Assembly: GCF_037893015.1 (NCBI RefSeq)
Contig: NC_133666.1
Coordinates: 619,056,974 to 619,120,973 of the forward strand
Direction of reading: 5' to 3'
DNA from: Macrotis lagotis
Taxonomy: Eukaryota > Chordata > Mammalia > Peramelemorphia > Peramelidae
Length of the DNA stretch: 64,000 nucleotides
The notes under the pieces are model-generated. The model did no database searches and was not told where the DNA came from. It was given only the letters and a program-made list of their open reading frames with translations. Position 1 is the first letter of the stretch. The number at the start of each line of letters is the position of its first letter. Positions 34,738-46,699 of this stretch are shown here, in pieces. Made by a program: the position numbers and the translations under genes.

Positions 34738-37175
34738 TTATATTTAATCTTTTACATAAGACTTTCTTACAACATAAAGGATCTAATAATTGTTGAGGTA
34801 TTTCGTCACACTCTTGAATTATAAATCCCACCCAGGAAATATATGCAATAGTAACACACTAAAGATACTGAACCTGCCCTATCACATGATACACATTTTT
34901 ATAAAATAAAATTTTATTTAAAAGGGATGAAGAAAACAAATCCTTGTATAATACCCTTTATGGACTACTTCCCCCAAGTTATACTCATATTTGATGGTTG
35001 GTTAGGTTCCCATAGGATGGCTACTTCAGGATCTAAGGTTCACTGTATAGGACTAAACTAGCTCACAAGCCTCCACTGGTGTGCTTCCAGCTTATAATCA
35101 GCAAGTAGACTCAGTTACCACATAGCAAAAGTATTTATTCAAATAGCATAGCAAGAAGAGTAAATATAAAACATTCCCCAACTAAACCTGGACTATAATC
35201 CCCCACAAATATACAAAGTGTCTATGACAAGAATGACTCAAATCTAAAGCACAATGATAGCAAAACCCATGTAAAATACACAAAACATCTGATATTATAG
35301 GACATTTACGACTTTTTTCACTTCATAGCATCTTCACATGCATCCACTTGACTGTGTAGAATCTCTATTGGATGGGCTACTAAGTGAATTCTTAGGGTTT
35401 GCCTCTCCATAATTTGTCTTCTTCATGGACCACGTTCCTTTAAGCTTCTTCCCTTGGGTGACAATCTATTTACATTTTTGTCTGAAATATTCTAGAAATT
35501 CTCATTCAATGCTATATAACTAATAGAGGAAGAGAGGAAATACCTTATTAACACCTGCAGGGGTTTCCTCCATAGGCAGCTCTCTGTTTACAAAATTCTC
35601 CCACTCAAACTGCTAAAATCATCCAAAATTTAGCTAGTTAAAAGACATAGTTTGTCCTCATTCTGAGTCAATCAGAAATATATTTGCACTTTAAAGGGAC
35701 CAGAGTGTAAAGAGGTATCTTTTAAGAGTTAATTTAACAACTCATTAATGTGAGTAAATTTGCTCTGAGACTTCTATGACAAAATCAATTGAGTTGAGGG
35801 TAAGAAGTGGCATGAAATCACATTCTCCTCCCTCCCCAATTTCAGAATTGTATATAAACTCCCAGCTCCAGTTTGGAATAGTTAGCTTCCTCTGTGGTTC
35901 CACAAGTCCCACACAGCTTAATCTTGCTACTTGAGAGGTAATCTCTCTTTCTCTGACTCTCTTGTTCAATCACTGAGATGGGTAGTCTATTTCCCCATCT
36001 ATAGTTTTGCAGGTCAAACCAGGGTAAGTCTCTAGAGTTTTTCTGTCTTGGCTATCTTCTTCTCTAGTATAAAAAGTTAAAAAAAACTCCTCAAGAGTTC
36101 CTCTTCCCTACTTTATACCACTGGATCTTTATAGGACTTTTTACTTCTCTGCTCTGTTCAGTCTTCCACTAATCAGCTCTATCTATAATCATGCATATTC
36201 CTTGGGGACAATCTCTTGATTTTCTCAGGGACTCAACAGAAAAAGGTAAGAGGAAGGGGAAACTATGCCCACACTGCCTATGTTTGAATTCATGAGTCTT
36301 CTCCCACTTTTCAATTAGGGAGTGGGGTGGTAGAATCAAACCCTTTCATGGTTTACCCTGAAGCTCAGAATCTCTCCCATATGTGCTTATCCCAGGTTTC
36401 TCCCAGGCAACAGTATTGTTTGGGAGCAGGACAAGCATGGTTACTAGACCAAGAAGCTGATTTTACCAGGAAGATGCCATTCCCATCATTCAACTTTCTT
36501 TTTATCTCTCTTTTACAGTTAGAATAGGCACTGTACAGGCTCACTGGGGTACTCCCACAAAAGATGGAGGGCATGACAGACAACATTCTAAGAAACCTGC
36601 AAGACCAGAATGGACAACTTGTGAGGAAATTAGAAGAGGCATTCCTCTATCTCCTTGGAGCCCTGAATGGTAAGAAAGATTGTAAGCTCAGAGAGTCAGG
36701 AAACTAACACTCAGAAAACAAAACTTTTTCAACTCCTGAATAAGAGATGCTTGAAATTCTAGGTTAAGCTTTTCCTTAAAAACAAAAAAAAAAAACTGAA
36801 ATGTTTTGTGAAATATTTTTTGAAATATTTTTCTCTATATAACAGTGACAGGTAATCACCTCCTTCTTTCATTAATGGAGAATCAAAGGCCAAGAAGGAG
36901 AAGTGACTTGCCCAAAACCGTATATCTACCCAGTGCATTAGTATAACTTATTCCTGTGATTCCCAGCCAATCATCTCTCCTTCATATAGCACTGATTCCC
37001 CTATGAAAGTCCATCCTCAGGGAGAAAAAAGTTTCTCCTCTAAAACCTTTCCATCCTTTACTTTCCAAGGATAGGAAGTATTAGGACCACAACCTGATTG
37101 GGCTTGGGGCACAGGATTTCCCCTCATCATTATTCCTATATAGTTCCTCATAATCTTCCATTGATTTAATTAACC
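34738..37175 (+). repeat. 2.4-kb local duplication, copy 1 (carries penultimate gasdermin exon)
   Basis: It aligns with 41386-43820 from 'tttatatttaatctttt' to 'atttaattaac'. Shared points include 'accaggaaatatat'-like text, 'ttgactgtgtagaatctc' against 'ttggctgtaacatc', 'tgacaaaatcaattgagtt', the exon and its splice sites, and the 3' MIR-like segment. The left break is sharp: 34737 and 41385 have unrelated text. Confidence 0.85.
36519..36669 (+). pseudogene. Gasdermin penultimate exon, copy 1, with stop
   Basis: Acceptor 'tctcttttacag' and donor 'aatg' then 'gtaaga' are both good. In the frame that fits the donor phase, the exon reads 'GVLPQKMEGMTDNILRNLQ' and ends 'AFLYLLGALN', matching VVYLLGALT of human GSDMD and AILYFVGALT of GSDMA. 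The third codon is TAG (36525-36527). The 5' end also differs by four bases from copy 2, so the incoming phase differs. It would be functional only if another acceptor were used. It is the 5' one of two copies 6.6 kb apart. Confidence 0.75.
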
Positions 37176-37721
37176 CAGTTATGAAAATAATCATAAGATC
37201 TGTATATTTGGTCCTAATTACTCCCCTGAGCTCCAATCTCCCAACACTAACATACATCTGGATATCTTGAACTGGATATCCCATAGATATCTCAAACTCA
37301 ATAAATCAATATCTCAATTATTCTTTCACCAGAAAACCCAGTCCCTCTTCCTAATTTCCCTATTTCTGTCAAAGACATCACTGTCTTTTGAGTTATCTAT
37401 ATTTGAAGCCTGGATGTCACCCTTTAGTCTTCCCTCTACTTCTTTCCCCATATTAAATTCCTTATTAATCCTAGTGTATTCTGCCTCCACAATTTCTTGA
37501 AACCATCCCCTTCTCACAATAATTCACAATTCCTTTCTCACCACTCAATAACTATCTTAATTCAAATCATCATCACCTCTCTCCTGATGACCCGAATAGC
37601 AATCTGTCTCTATCTCAATCTCACTTTTCCATGCCATCTTTTACATATTCCAATTTAATATGTAATAAGATTAACATTAGTCTCAAATTTGGGTTTGGGG
37701 TATTTATCTTAGTCAAATGCA

Positions 37722-38025
37722 GCTCAGTGGTGCAGTAAATAGAGCACCAGCTCTGAAGTCAGGAGAATCAGAGTTCAAATTCAGCCTCAGTCACTTGATA
37801 CTTTCTAGCTGTGTGACCTGAAAAAAGTCACTTAACCCTGATTGCTTCACATCCAGGACTATCTCAGTCATACTGATCCATATCTAATCACTGGAACCAG
37901 ATGACTTTGGAGGGGAAAGTGAGGCTGGTGATTTAGCACAGCACCTTCTCTCAAATCCAATTCACTTGCATGTCATGGCATCACCTCCCTGATGTTATGG
38001 TCTTCTTGGACAGCAAAGGACAAAC
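37722..38025 (+). mobile_element. Long marsupial SINE, full length
   Basis: 'gcagctcagtggtgcagtaa' head, 'gtgtgacctgaaaaaagtca', 'gatgactttggaggggaaag', end 'ggacaaacaataacag'. It gives the full order of this long SINE family. Confidence 0.85.
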
Positions 38026-38899
38026 AATAACAGATTACTTTCAAAGTGACCTTCTTAAAGCATAGGTCTAATCATCTCCTTCCCTACTCAGGAATCCCAA
38101 TTGACTCCTATAACTTCTAAGCTAAAGTCCTCTGTTTGAAATTGAAAGCTCTTCATAACCTGACTCCAACATATCTTTCAAGCCTTATTACACAGTACTG
38201 CCCTTTATACACTCTACAATCCAGTCAAATTGGGCTTCTTGCTCTTCTTCATATATATCACTCCATCTCTCACTTCTCTATTTTTTGTTGGCTATTCTCC
38301 ACACTTGGATATCATGCTTTCCACACCTTCACCTCTTAGAAAACTTAGTATCCTCCATCACTAAGTGCAAGGATCACCTTTTATATGAATTCATTCTTGA
38401 TTCTCATAGTTGATAGTCTTCCCTATAAATATTATCCCAACCCAGTCCATTCAATTACTTATATATCTTATACATACATACATACACAATGTACATTTTG
38501 CCTCCCCACTCTCCACAACCCATATTAGATTATTAATTTCTTTTAAGGCAGGTATTGTTTTGTTTTTATCTTATATCCCTAAAACCTAGAACAGATCTTA
38601 GCACAATCACTGATTAATGCATGCTTATGGATTGATTTCTTGGGTTCTCTCATAGCATTATCTCTTTGATGCCTGGTTGGAGACATTCTGGTGGATTTCA
38701 GGTAGCAGTCACACAACTAGATTAATGGGCTTCAACACCAATATCAAATGAGAGGCACCTAGGTGTCCTAGTGAATAGAGTGCAGGACCTGGGCACAAGA
38801 AGTCCTGAGCTAAAATCTAGCCTCACACAGATAGTGATAACTGTGCAATCATGGGCAGGTCATTTAGCTTCTGTTTATCTTAATCCACTGCATTTCTAA

Positions 38900-40750
38900 A
38901 TTGGTATTTAATGGACACATTTAATTTTTTTCTTTTTCTATTTTTTTTAGTTGGATGCCCAATTCATTGATCTCCTAATTTTTTTTTAGGTTTTTACAAA
39001 GCAATGGGGTTAAGTGGCTTGCCCAAGGACACACAGCTAGGTAATTATTAAGTGTCTGAGGCCGGATTTGAACTCAGGTTCTCCTGATTCCAGGGCCGGT
39101 GCTCTATCCACTGTGTCACCTAGCTGCCCCAATCTCCTAATTTTCTATTTCATTCATGTAAGAACTTAGAGGTATAAAATTTCCCCTAAGAACTTCTTTG
39201 GTTGCATTCCATAAGTTTTTTTATGTTGCCTCATTATTGTCATTGTATTGGATGAAATTTTTGTTTCTATGATTTGTTATTGAGCCAATCATTCTTTAGG
39301 ATTAGGTTATTTAGTTTCCAATTGATGTTTAATCTATCTTTCTATGACCCTTTATTAAATATAATTTTATTGCATCCTGATCTGAAGATGGTATACATTT
39401 AATATTTTGTTATGAGGTGTTTATGCCTCTAATATATGATCAGTTTTTATGTAGGTGTCATGTACACTGAGAAAAAGATGTATTCCTTTCTATCGCCAAT
39501 CAATTTCCTCCAGAGGTCTATCATATCTAACTTTTCTAAACTTCTATTCACCTCCTATAAACTTCTTTCTTGCTTCTAATTATAAGAGGGAGATTGACAA
39601 CCCCTACCTGTATAGTTTTGCTGGTTATGTCTTCCCGTATCTAATTTAACTTCTCTCCTAATAATTTGATTGCTATATAATTTGGTGTATATATGTTTAG
39701 GATTGAAATTACTGAATTGTCTAAGATACATTTTAGCAAGATATATGTTCCTTCTTTATTTATTTTTGGTTTTGCTTTGTCTGAAATCAGGATTGCTACC
39801 CCTCCTTTTTTACTTCACGTGAAACACAATATATTCTTTTCCATTCTTTTAACCTTACTCTGGATATATCTCTCTGCTTCAAATGTGTTTCCTACAAACA
39901 ACATATTGTAGGACTCTGGTTTTTAATCTACTCTCTTATCTGCTTCCATTTTATGGAAGAGTTTATCCCATTCACATTCACAGTTATGGTTACTATATAT
40001 TTTCTTCCATCCTATTTTCCCCAGGATTGTACTTTTCCCTCTCCTTTCAACCTACCCCTCCTCAACAGTATTTTGCTTCTGATCACCATCCCTTTTCAAT
40101 CTGCCCTTCTTTCCTTCAATACCCTCTTCCTTTTCTTTTCCCTCTTCCCCTCCTAATTCTATTATCTTGTCTGCCCTCCCTTCTATCAGTCCTTCCCCCC
40201 TTCCTTTTCTTTTATCTTTCCTCTCCTAATTTCCTGTACTGCAGGATAATTTTCTAAACCTCAATAGAGCTATAGTTCTCAAGAGCTACAAGTATCATCT
40301 TCCTGTGTAGGAATGTAAACAGCTTAATCTTACTGAATAACTATTTTTCTTTCTTGTTAACCTTTTAGATATTGCATGAGTCTTGTATTTGAAGATCAAA
40401 TTTTCTGTTCAGCTCTGAGATTTTCATCAGGAAAGCTGAATATCCCATATTTTGTTGAAAGTTCATCTTTTCCACAAAAAAAGTATGGGAAATTGATTCT
40501 TAATTGTAATCCAACCTTCATTGTTTTCTTGAATATCATATTCTAGGTCCCTTGCTCCTTTAATGTTGAAGCTACCAAGTCTTATGTAATCCTCTTGGTG
40601 ATTCCTTGGTACCTAAATAGTTTCTTTCTAGCTGCCTATGGTATTTTCATTGATACTTGTTGTCTCACAAATTCATTAGCTTCCACTTGTCCAATTTTAA
40701 CTTTTAAGGAATTATTTTCTTATATTAGATTTTGTATCTCCTTTTCATTC
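38900..40750 (-). mobile_element. L1 antisense, ORF2 and ORF1 parts
   Basis: 'aatttcccctaagaacttct', 'gcctcattattgtcattgta' and 'ttttatggaagagtttatcc' are antisense ORF2. 40340-40750 resembles antisense ORF1 ('gctgaatatcccatattttg'). A SINE is inserted at 38983. 38340-38900 and 40750-41040 show no clear identity. Confidence 0.7.
38983..39131 (-). mobile_element. Young marsupial SINE, antisense, with TSD
   Basis: T-rich start, 'ggggttaagtggcttgccca', 'ggccggatttgaactcaggt', end 'tgtcacctagctgcccc'. The duplication 'atctcctaatttt' is at 38970-38982 and 39132-39144, inside the L1. Confidence 0.96.
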
Positions 40751-41039
40751 AGCCTATAGTAAGAGAAAAGAAAAAGAAACAAAGGCCAGTCTTTCAGGAA
40801 AGAAGTCCACTCCATTCATACATACCATAGGCAACCCTCCACCCACACTAAAACTAATCTGCCAAGATAAGCTGCCCCAGGGAGCAAAGCAGGGAATACA
40901 GGAGGTCTGAAGGGAAGGCACCTTAGTAAAAAGCTGGAGAAAGAACCAGCTTGGAGCCAGCACAACCCTTCCCAGCATTAAAAAGTGAGTCAGAGTCCAG
41001 AAACTGACTTCTCCCTTCCGCACTGCCAGAGTGTCTGAT

Positions 41040-41384
41040 CAATCATGATTTTTTATAGAACTGTAATATTTCATAACATTTATATGCCATAACTTGTTCA
41101 GTCATTCCCCAAATGATGGACATCCCCTCAATTTCCAATTCTTTGCCATTACAAAAAGAGCTGCTATAAATATTTTTGAACATGAGGGATTTTTCACATT
41201 TTTATGACTTTTTGTATATAGGCTTAATATTGATATTTCTAGGTCAAAGGGCATTATCAGTTTTATTGATCTTTGAGCATAGTTCCATATTGCTCTCCAG
41301 AATGGTTGGATTAATTCACTATTCCACCAACAGTACAGTAATGTCCTAATCTTCCCACAACCTCTCCAGCATTGAGTAATGCTT
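41040..41384 (-). mobile_element. L1 3' end, antisense
   Basis: 'cattccccaaatgatggaca', 'ttgctctccagaatggttgg' and 'cacaacctctccagcattga' are antisense L1 3' text. It ends exactly where duplication copy 2 begins. Confidence 0.75.
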
Positions 41385-41385
41385 T

Positions 41386-43820
41386 ATATTTAATCTTTGT
41401 CATAAGACTTTCTGACATGAAGGATCCAGTATTTCTTAAGATATTATGTCACCCTCTTGCCTTAGGCTCCCAACCAGGAAATATATATACATGGTAACTC
41501 CCAAAGATACTTAGTCTGACATAACCCATTGAAATCAGGCAATTCAGATTATTATAGAATGGAATTTTAATAAAAAGAGATAAAGAAAACAAATTCTTAT
41601 ATCATAACCTTTGTGGATTATTGCCCCAATTTGTATTCACATATGAGTGTTGGTATGGTCCCCAATGAGCAACTGCTACATCAAAGTCTAGGGTTAACAT
41701 AGGACTAAACTACTAACCTTGTAGCTCACAAGCCCCATTGGTATGCTTCCCATGTATAATCAGCCAATAGACTGTTTCATAGCAGATGTATTTACTTAAA
41801 TGGTAAGCAATAACAGTGGTTAACAAAATATTCCCAATTAGACTTGGAGTGTAATCTTTCCCAAATACATAAAGTTCCCATGACAAGAGTGGGCTCAAAC
41901 TAAGAGAACAATGATCATAAAGCACATATGAAACACATAAAACTCCTGGTACTCTAGGGCCTGTAAGACTTTTTTTTCATTCATAGTATATTCACATAGA
42001 TCCCCTTGGCTGTAACATCATTGTTGTATGGGTTACTAAATTCATAGCATCTGCATAATCTGTCTTCTCTGCTCCCAAGGGTCATGCTCCTTAAATGTGC
42101 TTCATCCCTTCAATGATATCTATATATCCATGTTTGTCTGAAGTGTTCAAGTAGCTCCTATATAACTTAGAGGGAAAGAGATGAAATATCTTTTCTACAA
42201 CTACAAGGATCTTCTCCTATTTACAAAAGCCTCCAACTCATACTAAAATCATCCCAAACTTAGCACTTAAAACCACAAAGTCATGGTTTGTTCCCACCTT
42301 ATCTCAACCAGAGATATGTTTGCACTTTTAAGGGACCAGAATGTAAAGAAATTCTTTTATAACATCTCTTTAATGTGAGTGATTGTTCTGGAACTTCTGT
42401 GACAAAATCAATTGAGTTTGGGGTAAGAGGTGACTTTCAACCACATTCCCTTCCCCCAATTTCAGAAATGTGCATAAATTTTTTGAGCTATAGTGTGAAA
42501 TACTTAAGTCCTCCTCTGAGGTCCTTCAATTCCACTCTTGGCCCTCTTATTTGAGTTTGATGTCTCTCTTTTTCTCTCTGTGATTTAAGGCAGATGATCA
42601 ATCTGTTTTTTACATTCATCCTTATTGTAGCCTTGTTCCCCCTTTCATGGTTTTTCAGGCCAAGCTAGGATAGGCCTCTAGAGTTTTTCAATCTTTGGAT
42701 GCCATCCTCTCTAGTATAAAGGAAAAGAAAATACTCAAGACTCCCTCTCCCCTAGTTAATACAACTATCTCCTTTTTAGGCCTTTCCCCCCTTTGGTCTT
42801 TTGATTCTCCCACTAACCAGCTCTGCCTATCATCATGTGTATTCTTTGGGGAAAAATCTATTTTCCATCAGGACTCAAATAGGGAAAGAGAAAAGGAAAA
42901 GGAAAATATCCCAACACCGATTATATATGAATTCATGAATCTCCTCTTCCCACTAATCACTTACTAAGTGAGGTCTTAGAACCAACCCCCTCCAGAATTT
43001 GTCCTGGGCTCAGAATCTCTCCTATATGTATTGATTCTAGTTTTCCCCAGGAACCAGTGTCACTGGGGGCAGGTCAAGTCTGGCTACTAGTCCTAGGATC
43101 TGATTTGGACAGGGAAATGTCACTCTTACCATTCAACTTCCTCCTCATCTCTCCTCTAGAAGCAGAAGAGAGCCTGTTTACTGGGGTTCCCCCACAAAAA
43201 GTGGAGGACATGACAGGCAACATCAAAAAAAACCTGCAAGACCAGAATAGCCTTCTGGAGAAAGTAGCAGTGGCATACCTCTATTTCTTTGGAGCTCTGA
43301 ATGGTAAGAAACATTGTAGGAGATATGAGGGGGTGAGGGGGGGAAGTAGACCCCAAACACACTAACTCTCAGAAAACAACACCCTTTCAGTTCCAATATA
43401 AGAAGTGCTAGGAATTCTAGGTTAAGCTTTTCTTCAAAAAAACAAAACACTCATCAAATCCTGTGTTCATTTTTATCCTCATGTTATCCCTATAAGGGAT
43501 AAAAGAGATAGATAATCACTTCCCTCTTTCACTTATGAAGAAACAAAAATCAGAAGGAGAAATGAATTGCTCAAAGCCATAGATCTACACACGAGAGGGA
43601 CATAACCCATTCTTGTGATTCCAAGTCAGTCATCTCTCCTTCATATGACATTGACTCTCTTACAAAAGTCCATCATCAATGAGAAGAAAGGTTTTCTCTC
43701 TCTCCTCTTAAATCTTAGGTTCATATCCTGAAAGGGAATGGATCACAGTATTTCCCCAATAGTCCTCAACTCTTTCTCCTTGATCTTATATGATTCCTCA
43801 TCAGTTACTTTAGATTTAAT
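41386..43820 (+). repeat. 2.4-kb local duplication, copy 2 (carries penultimate gasdermin exon)
   Basis: Sister of 34738-37175, in the same orientation. By eye the copies differ by point changes and small indels throughout, so the event is old. Confidence 0.85.
43160..43303 (+). CDS. Gasdermin penultimate-type exon, copy 2, open frame
   Basis: Acceptor 'catctctcctctag' ends at 43159 and donor 'aatg' then 'gtaaga' begins at 43304. The open frame reads 'AEESLFTGVPPQKVEDMTG', then 'NLQDQNSLLEKV' and 'YLYFFGALN'. It matches the stretch of the gasdermin C-terminal domain ending in YLLGALT (GSDMD) or YFVGALT (GSDMA). No stop is present, unlike copy 1. The incoming phase (two bases of a codon) does not match the likely phase 0 end of the exon at 27005. 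The short exon that should follow in the family (with a 'LSETQHKLL'-type sequence) was not found before the last exon. Confidence 0.75.
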
Positions 43821-44089
43821 TAACATCAACAAAAGATAACTATCTATTGCCCACAAAATTCAGGTATGCATCTGAACATTGATTGAGAGCTGTATTGAAA
43901 AGAGGACACCAACACTTAAGCCATCTCTTACTTTTATTGTTGAATATCCATACTTTTATAAGAAAACATCTCAGACATGACAAGTCAGACAGAACCCAGC
44001 TGCATAGCTTCCCTGATTGAATTTATGATATTTATCCTTCGAAGTCTATGGACTTCCTTGTCAGAAAATTAGTGGTGAGGAGTTGTATG

Positions 44090-44220
44090 AATTTTATGAT
44101 GAACAAAACTTGAGTTCAATAATTTTAGGTATAATACATTTTTTTCACATTTCATGTCCCAAAATTACATTGTGTCTTATACATGATAGCATCTTATACA
44201 TGGGGAAATATGGTATGTAC
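44090..44220 (+). mobile_element. DNA transposon 3' end (pogo/Tc2-like)
   Basis: 'cttgagttcaataatttta', 'ttttcacatttcatgtccca' and 'cttatacatggggaaatatg' match 57293-57385. The terminal 'tacatggggaaatatggta' resembles the inverted repeat of Tc2/Kanga-type elements. The 5' part is not recognised. Confidence 0.6.
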
Positions 44221-44314
44221 TCTCTCAGTGATCTCAGCACTCCTTATTGATTCATCTCTAAGCTGATGACTTCCATTATCCTTATATCCAATCCTAGTCT
44301 GCAATTTCCCACCA

Positions 44315-44470
44315 GATAATCAAATTGTAAATAAGTACTTGTTCTGTCCTAGGCAATGTGCTAAGTCCTGAGGGTATAGAAAATTGCAGAAGACAGTCAC
44401 TGCTCTCAAGGAACTAATACTCTATACTCATACAAGCAAGCAATATGTATAAACAAGCTATAAGTAACTG
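44315..44470 (+). repeat. L2-like fragment
   Basis: 'aagtacttgttctgtcctag' followed by 'gcaatgtgctaagtcctgag' is the common 'life-cycle' phrase of an old LINE/MER-type repeat. Similar text is at 20605, 52305 and 62500. Confidence 0.5.
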
Positions 44471-44559
44471 AGAGAAATCATTGGAATTCAGAAGAATTTG
44501 GAAAGAGTTCCTCTAGAAAATGGGAATTTTAGTTTGAACTTCAAGGGAGCCTGGAAAGC

Positions 44560-44960
44560 ATTCCTAGTATAAGGGAAAGTCAGAGAAAATGCCAAGAACC
44601 AAGAGCTGGAGAGTCTTGCTTGTGAAGCAAGGAGGCCAGTGAATTCTATAAGGTATAAGAAGACTGGAGAGGCAGGGAAGATGTTTTTAAGAAGAATTTT
44701 GAATGGCAAAGAAAATAATTTTATAATTGATCCTGGTGGTGATGGGGATCCCCCTGGAATTTATTGAGCAAGGAGGTGACACTTGAATGGAGCTAATAGC
44801 TGAATAGAGGAAATATTGGAGTGGGAGGATATTTGAGAAAGGCTGACCCATCAGCTGGCTAGTACAGTAGTACTAGAGTGAAGTGGTGAAGGTCTGTATC
44901 AGATTGGTGTCTGTACCGAAGGAAAGGACAAGAGATGTCTGACATATTATAAAGGTCATG
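44560..44960 (+). repeat. Ancient interspersed repeat, same kind as 9080-9650
   Basis: 'gctagtacagtagtactaga' and 'gtgaagtggtgaaggtctgt' parallel 'agagtggtagcagta' at 9350. Class not determined. Confidence 0.4.
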
Positions 44961-45329
44961 CATGTGGACATCAGACATTTATGACCCAAAGCTAGAATTC
45001 AATGTTTTTCTCTCCAAATATCCCTCTTCCTAACATTGCTCTTTTCCAGGTGTCCTACTGTCCTTCTAGACCCAGATTCAAGAACCTGAAAGTCATTCTC
45101 TAGTCTCCCCTTACATGATCTACCTTCTCTAATCAATTATATGGGCCTATTAATTCTCCCACTCTACTATCCATCCCCTTCTCACTACTCCACAGGCACC
45201 ACTCCTACAGAATCTTAATTGATTTTCCTACATTAACTGTATTCCCTAATACATCCTCCCCATGAATTCCAAAGTAATTTTCCTAAAATGAAGATCTATT
45301 TCATTACCCTGTAAAAGAAGTTCTAGGAA

Positions 45330-45620
45330 CTTTATTCTGTCTCAGCATCTTCATCATCATCATCATCATTTTGAATTCATAAAGCACCTATTCTAAAGTG
45401 TCAGACACTTTACAAATATTATCTCATTTGATCTTCACAACAACCCTGGGAAGGAGGGGCTCTTGCTGTCCCCATTATACAACTAAGGAAACTGAAGTAA
45501 AAAGTCAAGTGATTTGCTCAAGGTTACATGGTTAGTAAGTGATTGAAGTTGGATTTGAGCTCAGCTCTTTCTGACTCCAGCCCTGGTAATCTATGCACTT
45601 CACTAACTGTATGCCCTAAA
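45330..45620 (-). repeat. MIR/THER-type SINE
   Basis: 'atctcatttgatcttcacaa', 'caactaaggaaactgaagta' and 'ggatttgagctcagctcttt'. A short (ATC)n lies at its start (45345-45370). Confidence 0.7.
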
Positions 45621-46248
45621 GGCCTTTAGTTGACCTTTTCAAGCTTATTATACATTATTGCTCTCATCCTCACATTCTACATCTTGCTGTTCCTCGTATG
45701 TAGAATTTCTTCTCCCATCTCCATGCTTTGCAAAGCCTAGAAAACATTCTATCCCCTCAACTCCTCTTCTTGGAATCCCCAGTTTCCTTCAGAGCTGGAT
45801 TCCAATACACTTTCTACATGAGACCTTTCCTGATTCTCCAGAACTATTTGTCTCCCTGCAAATGAAATTTTAAATTTACTCTCTTTGACCTGTGTATCTA
45901 GACTTATCTATGTATATGCTCTTAAGATTCTTCTGTCCCAGGAAATAAAACTACTAAGAAAAGTTATTTATTACACAAAAGTGAGCTAGGCAGTCCACAA
46001 TTTCTCAGAGGTCTTGGAAGGGCAGTCTAGAGAATAAATAAGGAATAGAGGAAATTGGAACAATTGAGAAAACAATAATTACAGTTATGTGGATGGCCTA
46101 CCCCTTTCTCTGAACTAATGACCAGAACTCAGTAGGGTGAGTTCTGACCTCAAAGGATTGCTTGCTTGTCGTGCAACTACCTCGAGGGTACAGTCTAGCA
46201 GTTCTTTCAGGACCTGCTTTCTCAGGGACAATTAGAAAGTATCCCATG

Positions 46249-46401
46249 TGGGGCGGCTAGGTGGCACAGTGGACAGAGCACTAGCCCTGGAGTCAGGAGG
46301 ACCTGAGTTCAAATCCGTCCTCAGACACTTAATAATTACCTAGCTGTGTGGCCTTGGGCAAGCCACTTAAACCCATTGCCTTGCAAAATAAAAAAAAAAG
46401 G
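46249..46401 (+). mobile_element. Marsupial SINE just upstream of a gasdermin last exon
   Basis: 'ggggcggctaggtggcacag' to an A-rich tail. Flanked by 'atcccatg' at 46241-46248 and 46402-46409. Copy 1 of the duplication lacks it, so it inserted later. It lies about 50 bases before the splice acceptor. Confidence 0.92.
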
Positions 46402-46453
46402 ATCCCATGCTCTTCCCCAAAGACCCTGCATTCAGTCTGACTTATTTCCCAAG

Positions 46454-46693
46454 AAGGAAATTTTGGAGAACTTCAATCAGAACAAGGAGGGGACTTGCTT
46501 CCTTCCTTCAAAACTGCTGTCCTTTGTCCAGAGCCAGGATGAGGAGTTGACCCTCATACATGGCCAGTTGGAATAGTGTGGACTGTGGTTCTCAGGAGAT
46601 AAACCCCAATTTACCTGGAACCCCAACTCTCTGAAGTCACTGTGAACTCTGTACTGGAGTCTGGTGATGCTGCAGGCTCTTGCTGTAGTCTAG
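46454..46693 (+). pseudogene. Gasdermin last exon with two in-frame stops (unit 3)
   Basis: It aligns base by base with 2330-2563. The frame begins 'KEILENFNQNKEGTC', continues 'SQDEELTLIHGQLE' and reaches TAG at 46574-46576, where copy 1 has GAG in LLEEHGL. After it the frame keeps 'CGLWFSGDKPQFTW' (compare CGL in GSDMD and GSDMC), meets TGA at 46643-46645 in place of the Cys codon of LCSLY, and ends at TAG 46691-46693, at the position where copy 1 has lost its stop. 'DEELTL' is also found in GSDMA. The acceptor AG is kept ('tatttcccaag'). It encodes the end of the autoinhibitory domain but would be truncated. Confidence 0.85.
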
Positions 46694-46699
46694 TGACCA

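Noticed and set aside
43743-43757. 'cacagtatttcccca' as 5' inverted repeat of the transposon ending at 44220
   Set aside because: The sister duplication copy has related text (near 37110) without any transposon end, so it belongs to the duplicated intron.
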